A DNA stretch of 10,900 nt from an archaeon (GTDB lineage: Archaea > Halobacteriota > Syntropharchaeia > Alkanophagales > Methanospirareceae): positions 4,390-15,289 of the forward strand of contig JASEFB010000046.1 of NCBI GenBank assembly GCA_030019325.1, written 5' to 3'. Position 1 is the first letter of the stretch; each line of letters starts with the position of its first letter. The translations under genes and the position numbers were made by a program. Shown one piece after another: positions 1 through 5,511 of the stretch. The notes beneath the pieces were generated by a model that was not told where the DNA came from, did not search any database, and worked only from the letters and a program-made list of their open reading frames with translations.

Positions 1-2
1 GG

Positions 3-623
3 CATGACAACCATACGGTGTCATTGCTGACCGACCATCTGGTCTTTTCGCCCAAATATAGGGGGAAGGTATTAGACGGTGAAGTCGCGGAAGCGGCGGA
101 AGAAATCATCCGTGAAACGTGTAAAGAGTTGGATATTGAGGTTATAGACATGGTGGTGAATGCTGATCATGTTCATCTTTTCATCAAAAACCCTTTTTGC
201 AAGCAAAAAGCGTCTACGGAAAAATGCTTCGCAGATCCACCGAAATATTCCGTTAGCTGGATAGCGAAGCGGATAAAGGGAAGAAGTAGTAAGCAAACCC
301 TTTTAGAAAAAGCCTTTACGGAAAAACGCTTCGCAGTGAGGGATAGATTCTCGCATCTTAAGGAGTGGTGCCCGGACCACCTTTGGGCGCCTTCCTGCTA
401 TCACAAAACTTTTAGGAAAAGTTTTATCAAAAACGCTTCGCAATCTGTGGGGCAGGGATGGGAGGTGGTGGGGAAGTATATCGAGGGACAGAAGGGTTAT
501 AATTATGAGAAAACAAACGTTATACCTGTTGTGGTAATAGATGAGAGCAAGAAAAAGAGTTCCAAAACCGGATATATAACGCTTTATACCAAATTTTTTA
601 CTGTTACAGGCCCCGTACCTTAA
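3..623 (+). CDS. tnpA: IS200-type Y1 (HUH) transposase TnpA, 5' end outside window
   Basis: Single-strand DNA transposase of the IS200/IS605 superfamily. It nicks and joins IS ends through a tyrosine. The frame is open to the left edge; a GTG lies at 18, but the bases before it encode HDNHTV, which continues smoothly into SLLTDHLVFSPKYRGKVL, so the true start is probably upstream. Counting from the GTG, the HUH metal-binding motif is H51-V-H53 (NADHVHLFI) and the catalytic tyrosine is Y154 (VGKYIEGQ). PPKYS and IKGRSS (about 74-92) and HLWAPSCY (121-128) are typical family blocks. At 201+ residues it is longer than the usual 130-150, because three A/T-rich palindromic repeats are inserted in frame (about residues 59-72, 93-106 and 131-142), plus a non-family tail after residue 170. 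The tyrosine and histidines remain, so activity is possible but untested. The stop codon lies in the loop of the right-end hairpin. Confidence 0.88.
   Translation, partial: HDNHTVSLLTDHLVFSPKYRGKVLDGEVAEAAEEIIRETCKELDIEVIDMVVNADHVHLFIKNPFCKQKASTEKCFADPPKYSVSWIAKRIKGRSSKQTLLEKAFTEKRFAVRDRFSHLKEWCPDHLWAPSCYHKTFRKSFIKNASQSVGQGWEVVGKYIEGQKGYNYEKTNVIPVVVIDESKKKSSKTGYITLYTKFFTVTGPVP
191..233 (+). repeat. A/T-rich palindromic element, copy A, in frame within tnpA
   Basis: A hairpin with arms ctttttgc (193-200) and gcaaaaag (203-210) is followed by a tail ending ggaaaaatgcttcgca. It encodes roughly FCKQKASTEKCFA, placed between the HVHLFI block and PPKYS. IS200 transposases normally run almost directly from one block to the other. 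The tail matches those at 320-335 and 428-442. Confidence 0.75.
296..335 (+). repeat. A/T-rich palindromic element, copy B, in frame within tnpA
   Basis: A short hairpin (ctttt at 300-304 with aaaag at 308-312) is followed by ttacggaaaaacgcttcgca, nearly identical to the tail of copy A. It encodes about QTLLEKAFTEKRFA, between the GRSSK helix and RFSHLKEW. The frame is kept. Confidence 0.72.
405..442 (+). repeat. A/T-rich palindromic element, copy C, in frame within tnpA
   Basis: A perfect 9-bp stem (aaaactttt at 405-413 with aaaagtttt at 417-425, loop agg) is followed by atcaaaaacgcttcgca. It encodes about TFRKSFIKNASQ, between the CYHKT block and the helix bearing the catalytic tyrosine. 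The stem differs from copies A and B but stays self-complementary, while the tail is conserved. Confidence 0.75.
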
Positions 624-643
624 GTACGGGGTATGTGACTTTC
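611..643 (+). mobile_element. IS200 right-end hairpin and terminus
   Basis: A perfect 8-bp stem, ccccgtac (611-618) with gtacgggg (624-631) and loop cttaa, is followed by tatgtgacttt. Subterminal hairpins are what IS200/IS605 transposases recognise. The tnpA stop codon is inside the loop. A similar hairpin followed by gtgacttt recurs at 862-893, suggesting the element ends near 641-643. The exact cleavage site cannot be set from this window, because the left end and empty site are not visible. Confidence 0.65.
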
Positions 644-769
644 ATGCCATATTCTCCAACTGCGCCTACTACTCCCTCAGAACATATTGATAAGGAAGAA
701 GAGAAGCTACAAGCGCCAGAAAAAGAAAAATCAAAGAAAAAAGGCTTCTTCAAAAAATTATTCGGCTAA
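641..769 (+). pseudogene. 3' remnant of a gene interrupted by the IS200 element
   Basis: Directly after the IS right end, an open frame runs to a TAA at 767-769. It encodes FMPYSPTAPTTPSEHIDKEE followed by a lysine/glutamate-rich run ending KKKGFFKKLFG. The P/T-rich stretch, charged linker and amphipathic end resemble the C-terminal tail of a larger protein. No start codon with a ribosome binding site precedes it. The stop overlaps the Shine-Dalgarno of the next ORF (taaaggaggtga), as in an operon. I infer that the IS inserted into this gene and that the 5' part lies left of the window. The protein family is not recognisable. Confidence 0.5.
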
Positions 770-782
770 AGGAGGTGAGATT

Positions 783-929
783 ATGCCAGAAAGAATATGT
801 GATGCGTGTGGCCAAAAGAAAGGATGTGTGATAAGGGAAGTTATGCATACGCAACGAGATGCCTCGGTTTTTAAACCGAGGTCGTGTGACTTTAATTGTA
901 GGATTTTTAGGCTCCTGATGGAGGAATAG
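783..929 (+). CDS. Small cysteine-bearing hypothetical protein (48 aa)
   Basis: The ATG at 783 is preceded at good spacing by a strong Shine-Dalgarno (aaaggaggtga, 769-779), so I prefer it to the longer upstream reading, which runs through the remnant in the wrong frame. The protein begins MPERICDACGQKKGCVIREV and ends CDFNCRIFRLLMEE. It has five cysteines, with CxxC near the N-terminus and CDFNC near the C-terminus, which would suit a small metal-binding module. This is a guess, not a recognised family. An IS200-like end hairpin (862-893) lies in its middle and is translated as about ASVFKPRSCDF. The gene may therefore be an older small gene that absorbed an IS end, or a chimera. The next small ORF starts 4 bp downstream, consistent with co-transcription. 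Confidence 0.5.
   Translation: MPERICDACGQKKGCVIREVMHTQRDASVFKPRSCDFNCRIFRLLMEE
862..893 (+). mobile_element. Solo IS200-like end hairpin
   Basis: A perfect 9-bp stem, cctcggttt (862-870) with aaaccgagg (873-881), is followed by tcgtgtgacttt. The IS right end at 611-641 has the same layout: hairpin, then a few bases, then gtgacttt. No transposase gene accompanies it, so it looks like a relic or a short non-autonomous end. Confidence 0.5.
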
Positions 930-932
930 GCG

Positions 933-1795
933 ATGGAAAAACGGGGAAAAATCCTATGCTCTATGTCATTGGGGGTTTCAGCACTACGCGCCATATTCAG
1001 AACGATTCTACCTCAAGAAACCCCCATTTTAATCGGGTGTGGTTAGGTTGGGGCCCGTATCGGTGCAGAAGCCAACAGTGGCAGGGTGTCCCTCGTGAGG
1101 GGGAATCTGAAGAGCCTGAGGCGGTCTTCAGCCCGGAGCAGAAGCGAACCAGAGGTGGGATGTGCTAACAACGACCCTCCCGCCACTTGGGGAAGTTCGA
1201 TGCCTCTATGGGGATGGACATACCGTATGTAAATGCGGATTCTACAAACGGGATACCATAGGGGGTTAGCATGTCTGATTAGGGTCGGGATGAAGACGAA
1301 TGGGTGGTTAAGTGACCGAGGGAGGTCTCGTATCGTCCTCATCCCTGTGGGGGTGAGGTAAGGAAGGTATAACCACCCGGATGGGAAAGCCGGAATGATG
1401 CGATACGAGAAGTCGGATGGACGCATAGTAGCGATGATGTCGGTGCCAGTGAACGCTGGTAACAGTTGGGAGGATAAAACACCGATTATGCGAAGGGGTC
1501 CTGCTTTGGCGAAATCGCCTAATGGGTGAAATGGTTGCCCAATTCGAGTAGGAGATTGGCAGAGGTAGATTCGTGAGAAAGACGCTGAGCCGATTACCGA
1601 AATGGATTGGGTAATGAAACAGCCTGTTTGGTGATTGGTGGGAAGAGAGGGTTGATCTCACTCCCTGCAATGGGGCAACGCCAAAGGAGAGCCGTATACG
1701 GGAAATCCGTACGTGCGGTTCGATGGGGGGACGGTGGTCGAAAGACCTCCTCCTACTCTACAGGATGGGGCTTTTTATGTATTGCGTATGGATGA
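933..1795 (+). CDS. Small hydrophobic hypothetical gene split by a group II intron (exons 933-1036 and 1762-1795)
   Basis: The ATG at 933 follows a ggaggaat Shine-Dalgarno at about 919-926. Exon 1 encodes 34 codons plus two bases, beginning MEKRGKILCSMSLGVSALRA and ending ETPILIG. Reading on into the intron is not meaningful. Joining base 1036 to base 1762 completes the split glycine codon (gg+a) and continues GWGFLCIAYG to a TGA at 1793-1795, giving a 45-residue protein. Exon joining thus restores one frame across both predicted splice sites, which supports both the gene and the intron boundaries. The product is mostly hydrophobic with a basic N-terminus, so a small membrane-associated peptide is possible. 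I do not recognise it. It lies 4 bp after the preceding small ORF. Confidence 0.5.
968..1028. repeat. Inverted repeat just upstream of the intron insertion site
   Basis: The arms attgggggtttc (968-979) and gaaacccccatt (1017-1028) are complementary at 11 of 12 positions around a 37-nt spacer. The right arm ends 8 nt before the predicted 5' splice site. Some group II introns (bacterial class C) insert just after stem-loops, so the location may matter. The repeat is also within exon 1 coding sequence. Confidence 0.5.
1037..1761 (+). mobile_element. ORF-less group II intron (725 nt)
   Basis: A self-splicing ribozyme and retroelement RNA. The 5' end is gtgtg (consensus GUGYG). Domain V is at 1689-1721 and domain VI ends at 1761 with ctac. 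No reverse transcriptase/maturase ORF is present, so mobility, and perhaps splicing, would need a protein supplied in trans. The 7 bases before the 5' splice site (taatcgg) are perfectly complementary to ccgatta at 1482-1488 and again at 1590-1596 (candidate EBS1). The preceding ccccat (1022-1027) is complementary to atgggg at 1208-1213 (candidate EBS2). Stable internal pairings fit a structured RNA, for example tctcgtatcg at 1326-1335 with cgatacgaga at 1401-1410. No AUG-initiated protein in this stretch looks real on either strand. The structural class cannot be fixed by eye. Confidence 0.85.
1689..1761 (+). ncRNA. Group II intron domains V and VI
   Basis: Domain V (1689-1721, 33 nt) starts GAGCCGUAU, with the catalytic AGC, and closes with GUGCGGUUC. 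The lower 7-bp stem pairs GAGCCGU with GCGGUUC, and the upper stem pairs UACGG with CCGUA around a GAAAU loop. Domain VI contains the perfect hairpin ggtc-gaaa-gacc and the 3' strand cctactctac. A1755, seven nucleotides from the 3' end, is the expected bulged branch-point adenosine. The 3' splice site is placed after C1761. Confidence 0.85.
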
Positions 1796-1823
1796 AAAAT
1801 AAAAAGAATGGGGGTAATAATAT

Positions 1824-2703
1824 ATGAAGAAGAAAGCTATGGCAGGATTAATAGCCATAGTAGCAATCGTAGCGGTTGCGACATTTGTGGGATGCCTTGA
1901 GGAAGAATCTGTACCTACACCTACACCAATGCTAACCCCATCGCCAACTGCAACTTCCACACCAGCCTAGAAACAACTTCTGAAATCGTATCCAACGTAA
2001 TAGATGGGGATACCATAAAATTGCAAAATGGTGATAAAGTTAGACTGCTGGGGATTAATACACCAGAGAAGGGACAACCATATTACGAAGAGGCGACAAA
2101 TAGATTAAAGGAATTAATTGAAGGAAAAACCGTAACGTTGGAAAAAGATATTGAGGATAAGGACCAATATGAAAGATTGCTGAGGTATATTTACATTGAT
2201 GATACATTTGTGAACTTAGAGATGGTTAGAGAAGGATATGCTAACGTTACCTTATCCCTCCAAACACGAAATATTCAGACGAATTTGAAAAAGCCGAAGA
2301 AGAAGCTAAAAATGCTGGAAGAGGGCTATGGCAACTCTCAAAAGATTTGTCTAAATGCATCGGCATTCTCTATTTTCATTGGAATGCAGAAGGCAATGAT
2401 TGTTATAATCTCAACGATGAGTATGTTACCTTTAAAAATACTTGCTCTCAGTCTATTGATATGACTAGTTGGACTGTCAAAGACGAAGCGAACCATATCT
2501 ACACTTTTCCACATTTTAACTTGGTTGGTGGTGCTACGGTTACGCTTTATACGGGTTCCGGTAAGGATACAATAACAGAGTTATATTGGGATAGCAGCGG
2601 GCACTCATGTAATGCAATATGGAACAATGATGGCGATACGCTTTATTTAAGGGATACAAGTGGTAATTTAGTACTAAGCTACAGTTATAGTGGATTTGAA
2701 TAA
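1824..2703 (+). pseudogene. Lipoprotein with SNase-like and lamin-tail-like domains, broken by two frameshifts
   Basis: Three consecutive frames make one protein. Part 1 (1824-1970) starts MKKKAMAGLIAIVAIVAVAT with lipobox FVGC and a T/P-rich linker, then stops. Part 2 (about 1970-2247, next frame) is a staphylococcal-nuclease-like domain: NVIDGDTIKL, VRLLGINTPEKGQPYYEEA and DQYERLLRYIYIDD. Part 3 (about 2248-2703, third frame) finishes that domain (NTKYSDEFEKAEEEAKNAGR, GLWQL). It continues into a beta-rich region resembling a lamin tail domain (VTFKNTCSQSIDMTSWTVKD, VTLYTGSG, DGDTLYLRD) ending YSGFE. Each shift is cured by adding one base, near 1960-1970 and near 2247 (where GTT plus one T gives VYLIPPNTKYSDEF). 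Restored length is about 293 residues. The catalytic aspartate of the DTPE motif is asparagine (INTPE), as I recall in many homologues. This is either a recent pseudogene or two base-call errors. If intact it would be an anchored extracellular nuclease. Confidence 0.75.
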
Positions 2704-2786
2704 TGCAAAAAAAGATACAGGTAGGTTGTTGGATTTATAATCACGATGTATTGATTCAGAAATGAAGCCTTGTCAATGATAAAGAT

Positions 2787-2820
2787 AGATTATAAAAGAT
2801 GGAAGATTATAAAAGATAGA
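2787..2820 (+). promoter_or_regulatory. 17-bp tandem repeat carrying two TATA-like boxes
   Basis: Two adjacent 17-bp units (agattataaaagatgga, then the same with one substitution) each contain ttataaaag, a good match to an archaeal TATA box. They lie 56-89 bp before the start at 2876, so either could drive that gene with a leader of roughly 35-60 nt. Promoter function is inferred. Confidence 0.4.
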
Positions 2821-2875
2821 AGTACATCAGATACATCGGCATTAGAAGGAGGGGGTTTAAAGAGGAAAGATAGAA

Positions 2876-3916
2876 ATGAGCAAATTACCGCCATCTCTTC
2901 AAGAATGGAAGAGTTTATATGAGGCAGCGATAGAATTTAAGAAAATCGAGTGCTGGGATTGGATGTTGGACTCGGATATATTTGGCGTGAAAAATCCGGA
3001 GACTGGAGAAATTGGCTACTGTTGTGTTATGGGAAGATTGGGCGAGCATTTCGCTTTAGCGGTTTATTTGGGAACAGAAGGGTTAAAAGGATATTTTAAA
3101 ATGCAATCTGGTGAGATTCCCGGGGGTATCGAATTATTGATGTTACAGAAATGTCTGATGGCATCATTTGAAGATAGAGCATTCTTGCAAAAGTCTGATT
3201 TAGAAGTGGTAAAGAAGCTTGATCTGAAGTTCAGAGGGCGAAATGAATGGCCTCTCTTTAGAAGTTACCTTCCGGGATACCATCCCTGGTATTTGACAGG
3301 AGAAGAAGCAAGATTTTTGACCTTTGCTTTACAACAGGCAGCAGAAGTTGCACTCCGATTTAAAGAAGACCCTGAGATGCTTATTCCTCCAGAGCGGGGT
3401 TATTTCTTTGTGAGAGTTGCGGAAAAAGAAGGCGAAAGATGGATGTGGAAAGATGCGTGGTTAGAACCGTCGCCCATAGAAATAGAAGAGGAGGAAATTG
3501 TGGCAGAACCCGTGGATGAGATTCGGCTAGAAAGAATAAAGGGAAGAGCAAGACGACAACAAAGGATTTTGGAAATTGACTTTTTCTATTCTTCACAAGG
3601 TGTAAGAGAAGAAAAGGAAAGACCTTATTATCCTTATGTGCTTTTATTGGCGGACCATTATTCAGGTCTTATTCTTTGCGCACATATAGCAAAGCCATTA
3701 AAATCGGAATATCAGCGTGAATTCGTGAAGAAAATCCTGGATTTCTTAGAGGAAAACGAAATCATACCAGAAAAAATACTGGTAGAGAAGGATGAACTTT
3801 ACAAATTATTTGAGCCTGTTACTTCAAGATTGGGGATTAAACTGAAAAAAACGAGGAGATTGAAAGCGATAGAGGATGCAAAAGATTCCCTTTATGAGCA
3901 TTTCGCGCGAAGGTGA
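2876..3916 (+). CDS. DUF7309/DUF6930-like two-domain protein of unknown function
   Basis: A 346-residue soluble protein without signal peptide or membrane segments. The ATG has gaggaaag about 6 bp upstream and a second purine-rich stretch (aaggaggggg) further out. The N-terminal half (about 1-175) has a conserved-looking pattern: WDWMLDSDIFGVKNPETGEI, MGRLGEHFALAVYLG, SFEDR, KFRGRNEWPLFRSYLPGYHP, WYLTGEEARFLTFALQQA. An acidic linker (PSPIEIEEEEIVAEP, about 199-213) leads to a C-terminal domain (about 230-346) with YYPYVLLLADHYSGLILCAH and IPEKILVEKD. From memory this layout matches proteins annotated DUF7309 (N-terminal) plus DUF6930 (C-terminal); no function is known to me. It converges with tiaS with a 5-bp gap. 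Confidence 0.8.
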   Translation: MSKLPPSLQEWKSLYEAAIEFKKIECWDWMLDSDIFGVKNPETGEIGYCCVMGRLGEHFALAVYLGTEGLKGYFKMQSGEIPGGIELLMLQKCLMASFEDRAFLQKSDLEVVKKLDLKFRGRNEWPLFRSYLPGYHPWYLTGEEARFLTFALQQAAEVALRFKEDPEMLIPPERGYFFVRVAEKEGERWMWKDAWLEPSPIEIEEEEIVAEPVDEIRLERIKGRARRQQRILEIDFFYSSQGVREEKERPYYPYVLLLADHYSGLILCAHIAKPLKSEYQREFVKKILDFLEENEIIPEKILVEKDELYKLFEPVTSRLGIKLKKTRRLKAIEDAKDSLYEHFARR

Positions 3917-3921
3917 AAGGC

Positions 3922-5316
3922 TCATCTGCTCGGATGAATGTGATTGATCTCTCCTTCCATTTGCACACGGATCAGTGGTTTTGCTATATGCCTCCGTGCA
4001 ACAGGCGGGACTTCATATAAACCCTCTTCGATTTCTCGCTTCTCTATGTGAATCTCCTTTTCACTGCGATACGTCTTACACCGCTTACATCTATAGCCCT
4101 GTGAGCGCCCTGCAGATTCCATGCTCTTTCCACATTTATCACATTTTGGATTCTTTTTTACCTCCACGTTCAATTTCCTGAGTGCTATCTTCTCCAGATT
4201 GAGTGTCCTGTTCTTGAACGATCCGTAAACCGTAACCTCATCACCAACCCGTAACTTCCTGATATGATCACGAAATCCCTTCGTCGGTTCGTAGGCAATG
4301 CACTCGATACAACCCAATGCTTCTTCGGATAGTGAGAGAGCAAATACAACATGCCCACCTTCTATCGTCCGAGGCTCGGAATCGACCACGCCTTCTAAAA
4401 TATAAGAGTGGTAGTCTTGCAACGATCTCTTAGCTTCTTCACCGGTAATCAAGTGAAAATCCGTGCCCTGATTCGTTATGAACACCACTTCTCGCTCTGC
4501 CGGCTCCGCCTGTATGAGCTTGTAGGCATTATAGAGAGCATCTACGCTCTCCCCGCGTATCCCAAAGAGGACCGGGCAGGGTGAATGTGGTGCAAGAACC
4601 AGTTTCTTATTCCCGAGATCTACGGTATCCCAGGTGAGGGGATACGTTGCTGCATCAGCCTTCCACACACTCGCTTCGTCTATAAGCCGTGCCGTCCCCC
4701 ATTTCTCTTTTTCACGGTATGCCATCAGCTCGTACGTGAAATCGTAAAACGAAGACTCAAGTTTTTGTACCACTAAAAAGGAAGCAGCAGCTAATGCACC
4801 AATTATACCTCGCTTCTTTTTTAGGCCGAAATAATCGAAGTGCAATTCGGAAATAAGTGCATAAGCATCCTCTATCGCTAGCACGTCTCTCACTGCAGTC
4901 TCGTAAAAGGTCTTTAATTTTAATATGCACTCATTCTGTGGGGCTCTGCCCCACGACCCCGCAAGCCCTGTAAGGGCTTTCTCGTCGCTATCTCCTCCGA
5001 ACATCGCACGTAACGCGGAATCATCAATAAAGACAACACCAGGGTTTGTGTCCTCCTCGTGGACCTCCGAAAGTTCACGTACACGAGCTTTGACCAGTTC
5101 TTTCACTTGTTCCTCCTTCCCCGTGGCTATCCTAATCTCAAAGGATACCGCCCCATTACCTCTCGTTTTAAACGGAATGCAGGGATTAAGTCGTACCAAG
5201 CGGGGAGTTGAAACATCCCCATACTCACGTTGTTTGAGTTCGTCAACTAAAACGGCACAGAGATAGGTGGTGCACATTCCTGCTCTCGAGTCAGTATCGT
5301 CTATTCCGATGATCAT
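3922..5316 (-). CDS. tiaS: tRNA(Ile2) 2-agmatinylcytidine synthetase TiaS
   Basis: Modifies C34 of archaeal tRNA-Ile(CAU) with agmatine using ATP, so that the tRNA reads AUA. It has 464 residues starting MIIGIDDTDSRAGMCTTYL, the family N-terminus. The frame stays open 41 codons further upstream, but that stretch is palindromic repeat DNA without family similarity, so the ATG at 5316 is preferred. RLNPCIPFKTRGNGAVSFE (43-61), TNPGVVFIDD (90-99), GIIGALAA, the CPVLFGIRGES block, EGGHVVF and the OB-fold region (VGDEVTVYGS) match the family. A zinc ribbon follows (C392, C395, C410, C413), then VPPVARRHIAKPLIR. An insertion of about 25 residues (about 106-131) separates the TNPGVVF block from the KTFYETAVRDVL helix. 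It contains an in-frame palindromic repeat (4937-4980) absent from the archaeal homologue I remember. A palindrome abuts the start codon and leaves no room for a Shine-Dalgarno. Confidence 0.95.
   Translation of the reverse strand: MIIGIDDTDSRAGMCTTYLCAVLVDELKQREYGDVSTPRLVRLNPCIPFKTRGNGAVSFEIRIATGKEEQVKELVKARVRELSEVHEEDTNPGVVFIDDSALRAMFGGDSDEKALTGLAGSWGRAPQNECILKLKTFYETAVRDVLAIEDAYALISELHFDYFGLKKKRGIIGALAAASFLVVQKLESSFYDFTYELMAYREKEKWGTARLIDEASVWKADAATYPLTWDTVDLGNKKLVLAPHSPCPVLFGIRGESVDALYNAYKLIQAEPAEREVVFITNQGTDFHLITGEEAKRSLQDYHSYILEGVVDSEPRTIEGGHVVFALSLSEEALGCIECIAYEPTKGFRDHIRKLRVGDEVTVYGSFKNRTLNLEKIALRKLNVEVKKNPKCDKCGKSMESAGRSQGYRCKRCKTYRSEKEIHIEKREIEEGLYEVPPVARRHIAKPLIRVQMEGEINHIHPSR
4937..4980 (-). 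repeat. G/C-rich double-hairpin element, copy 1, in frame within tiaS
   Basis: The first hairpin is tggggctctgcccca (4939-4953) and the second is aagccctgtaagggctt (4963-4979), separated by cgaccccgc. It is translated as about KALTGLAGSWGRAPQ. Compared with the copies at 9482 and 10851, bases in both stems have changed together so that the arms remain complementary. Confidence 0.85.
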
Positions 5317-5376
5317 AAACCTTTTCTTTAAAAGAAAAGGTTTATCAAAAGAATAGTTTTTCCGAAAAAACGCTTC
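5317..5376. repeat. A/T-rich palindromic element, copy D, abutting the tiaS start codon
   Basis: A perfect 13-bp palindrome (arms aaaccttttcttt at 5317-5329 and aaagaaaaggttt at 5331-5343) is followed by atcaaaag and then by ttttccgaaaaaacgcttc (5358-5376). This is close to the tail of the tnpA copies. It begins at the base next to the tiaS ATG on the minus strand, so it forms the whole proximal 5' leader. Confidence 0.7.
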
Positions 5377-5423
5377 TTCTAAACCAAAGCGGGCTTGAAA
5401 AAAACACTTTACAGAAAGATAGA

Positions 5424-5492
5424 AGTTTTCTTTTAGCACAGGTTTTCTTTTGTAAAAAGAAAAAGTGTGAAGAAAGTTTGATCAAAGAAATA
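5424..5492. repeat. Spacer repeat unit 1 (hairpin plus conserved tail)
   Basis: A 69-bp unit: agttttcttttagcacagg, then a 9-bp hairpin (ttttctttt with aaaagaaaa), then gtgtgaagaaagtttgatca and aagaaata. It is directly repeated at 5512-5576. The tail gtttgatcaaagaa resembles the tail of copies C and D, suggesting a related element. Confidence 0.65.
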
Positions 5493-5511
5493 AAGAACGA
5501 TTTTTAAAAAT

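Noticed and set aside
4..24. Hairpin atgaca/tgtcat near the left edge as an IS left end
   Set aside because: It lies within conserved transposase coding sequence (HDNHTVSLL), has only six base pairs, and the true left end must be upstream of the window.
687..782. Longer version of the small cysteine-bearing ORF starting at an upstream codon
   Set aside because: The upstream part is an arginine/lysine-rich misreading of the gene remnant ending at 769, and a strong Shine-Dalgarno sits before the ATG at 783.
1378..1540. Vestige of a reverse transcriptase ORF inside the intron
   Set aside because: A short plus-strand frame vaguely recalls intron-encoded protein leaders, but it is short, stops early and has none of the reverse transcriptase motifs; structural RNA explains the stretch better.
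1043..1670. Long overlapping minus-strand ORFs across the intron
   Set aside because: They read antisense to the structured intron RNA, have no ribosome binding site or recognisable domains, and end within group II helices. They are shadows.
1022..1776. Intrinsic terminator in the joined exons (ccccat paired with atgggg, then a T-run)
   Set aside because: The pairing exists only after exon joining, has just six base pairs with a long loop, and lies within the restored reading frame. The ccccat segment is better explained as IBS2.
5317..5439. N-terminal extension of TiaS by 41 codons
   Set aside because: The family begins at MIIGIDDTD. The extension is encoded by palindromic repeats and is rich in F, K and L with no similarity to TiaS, so the ATG at 5316 is kept; the openness of the frame is reported as a finding.
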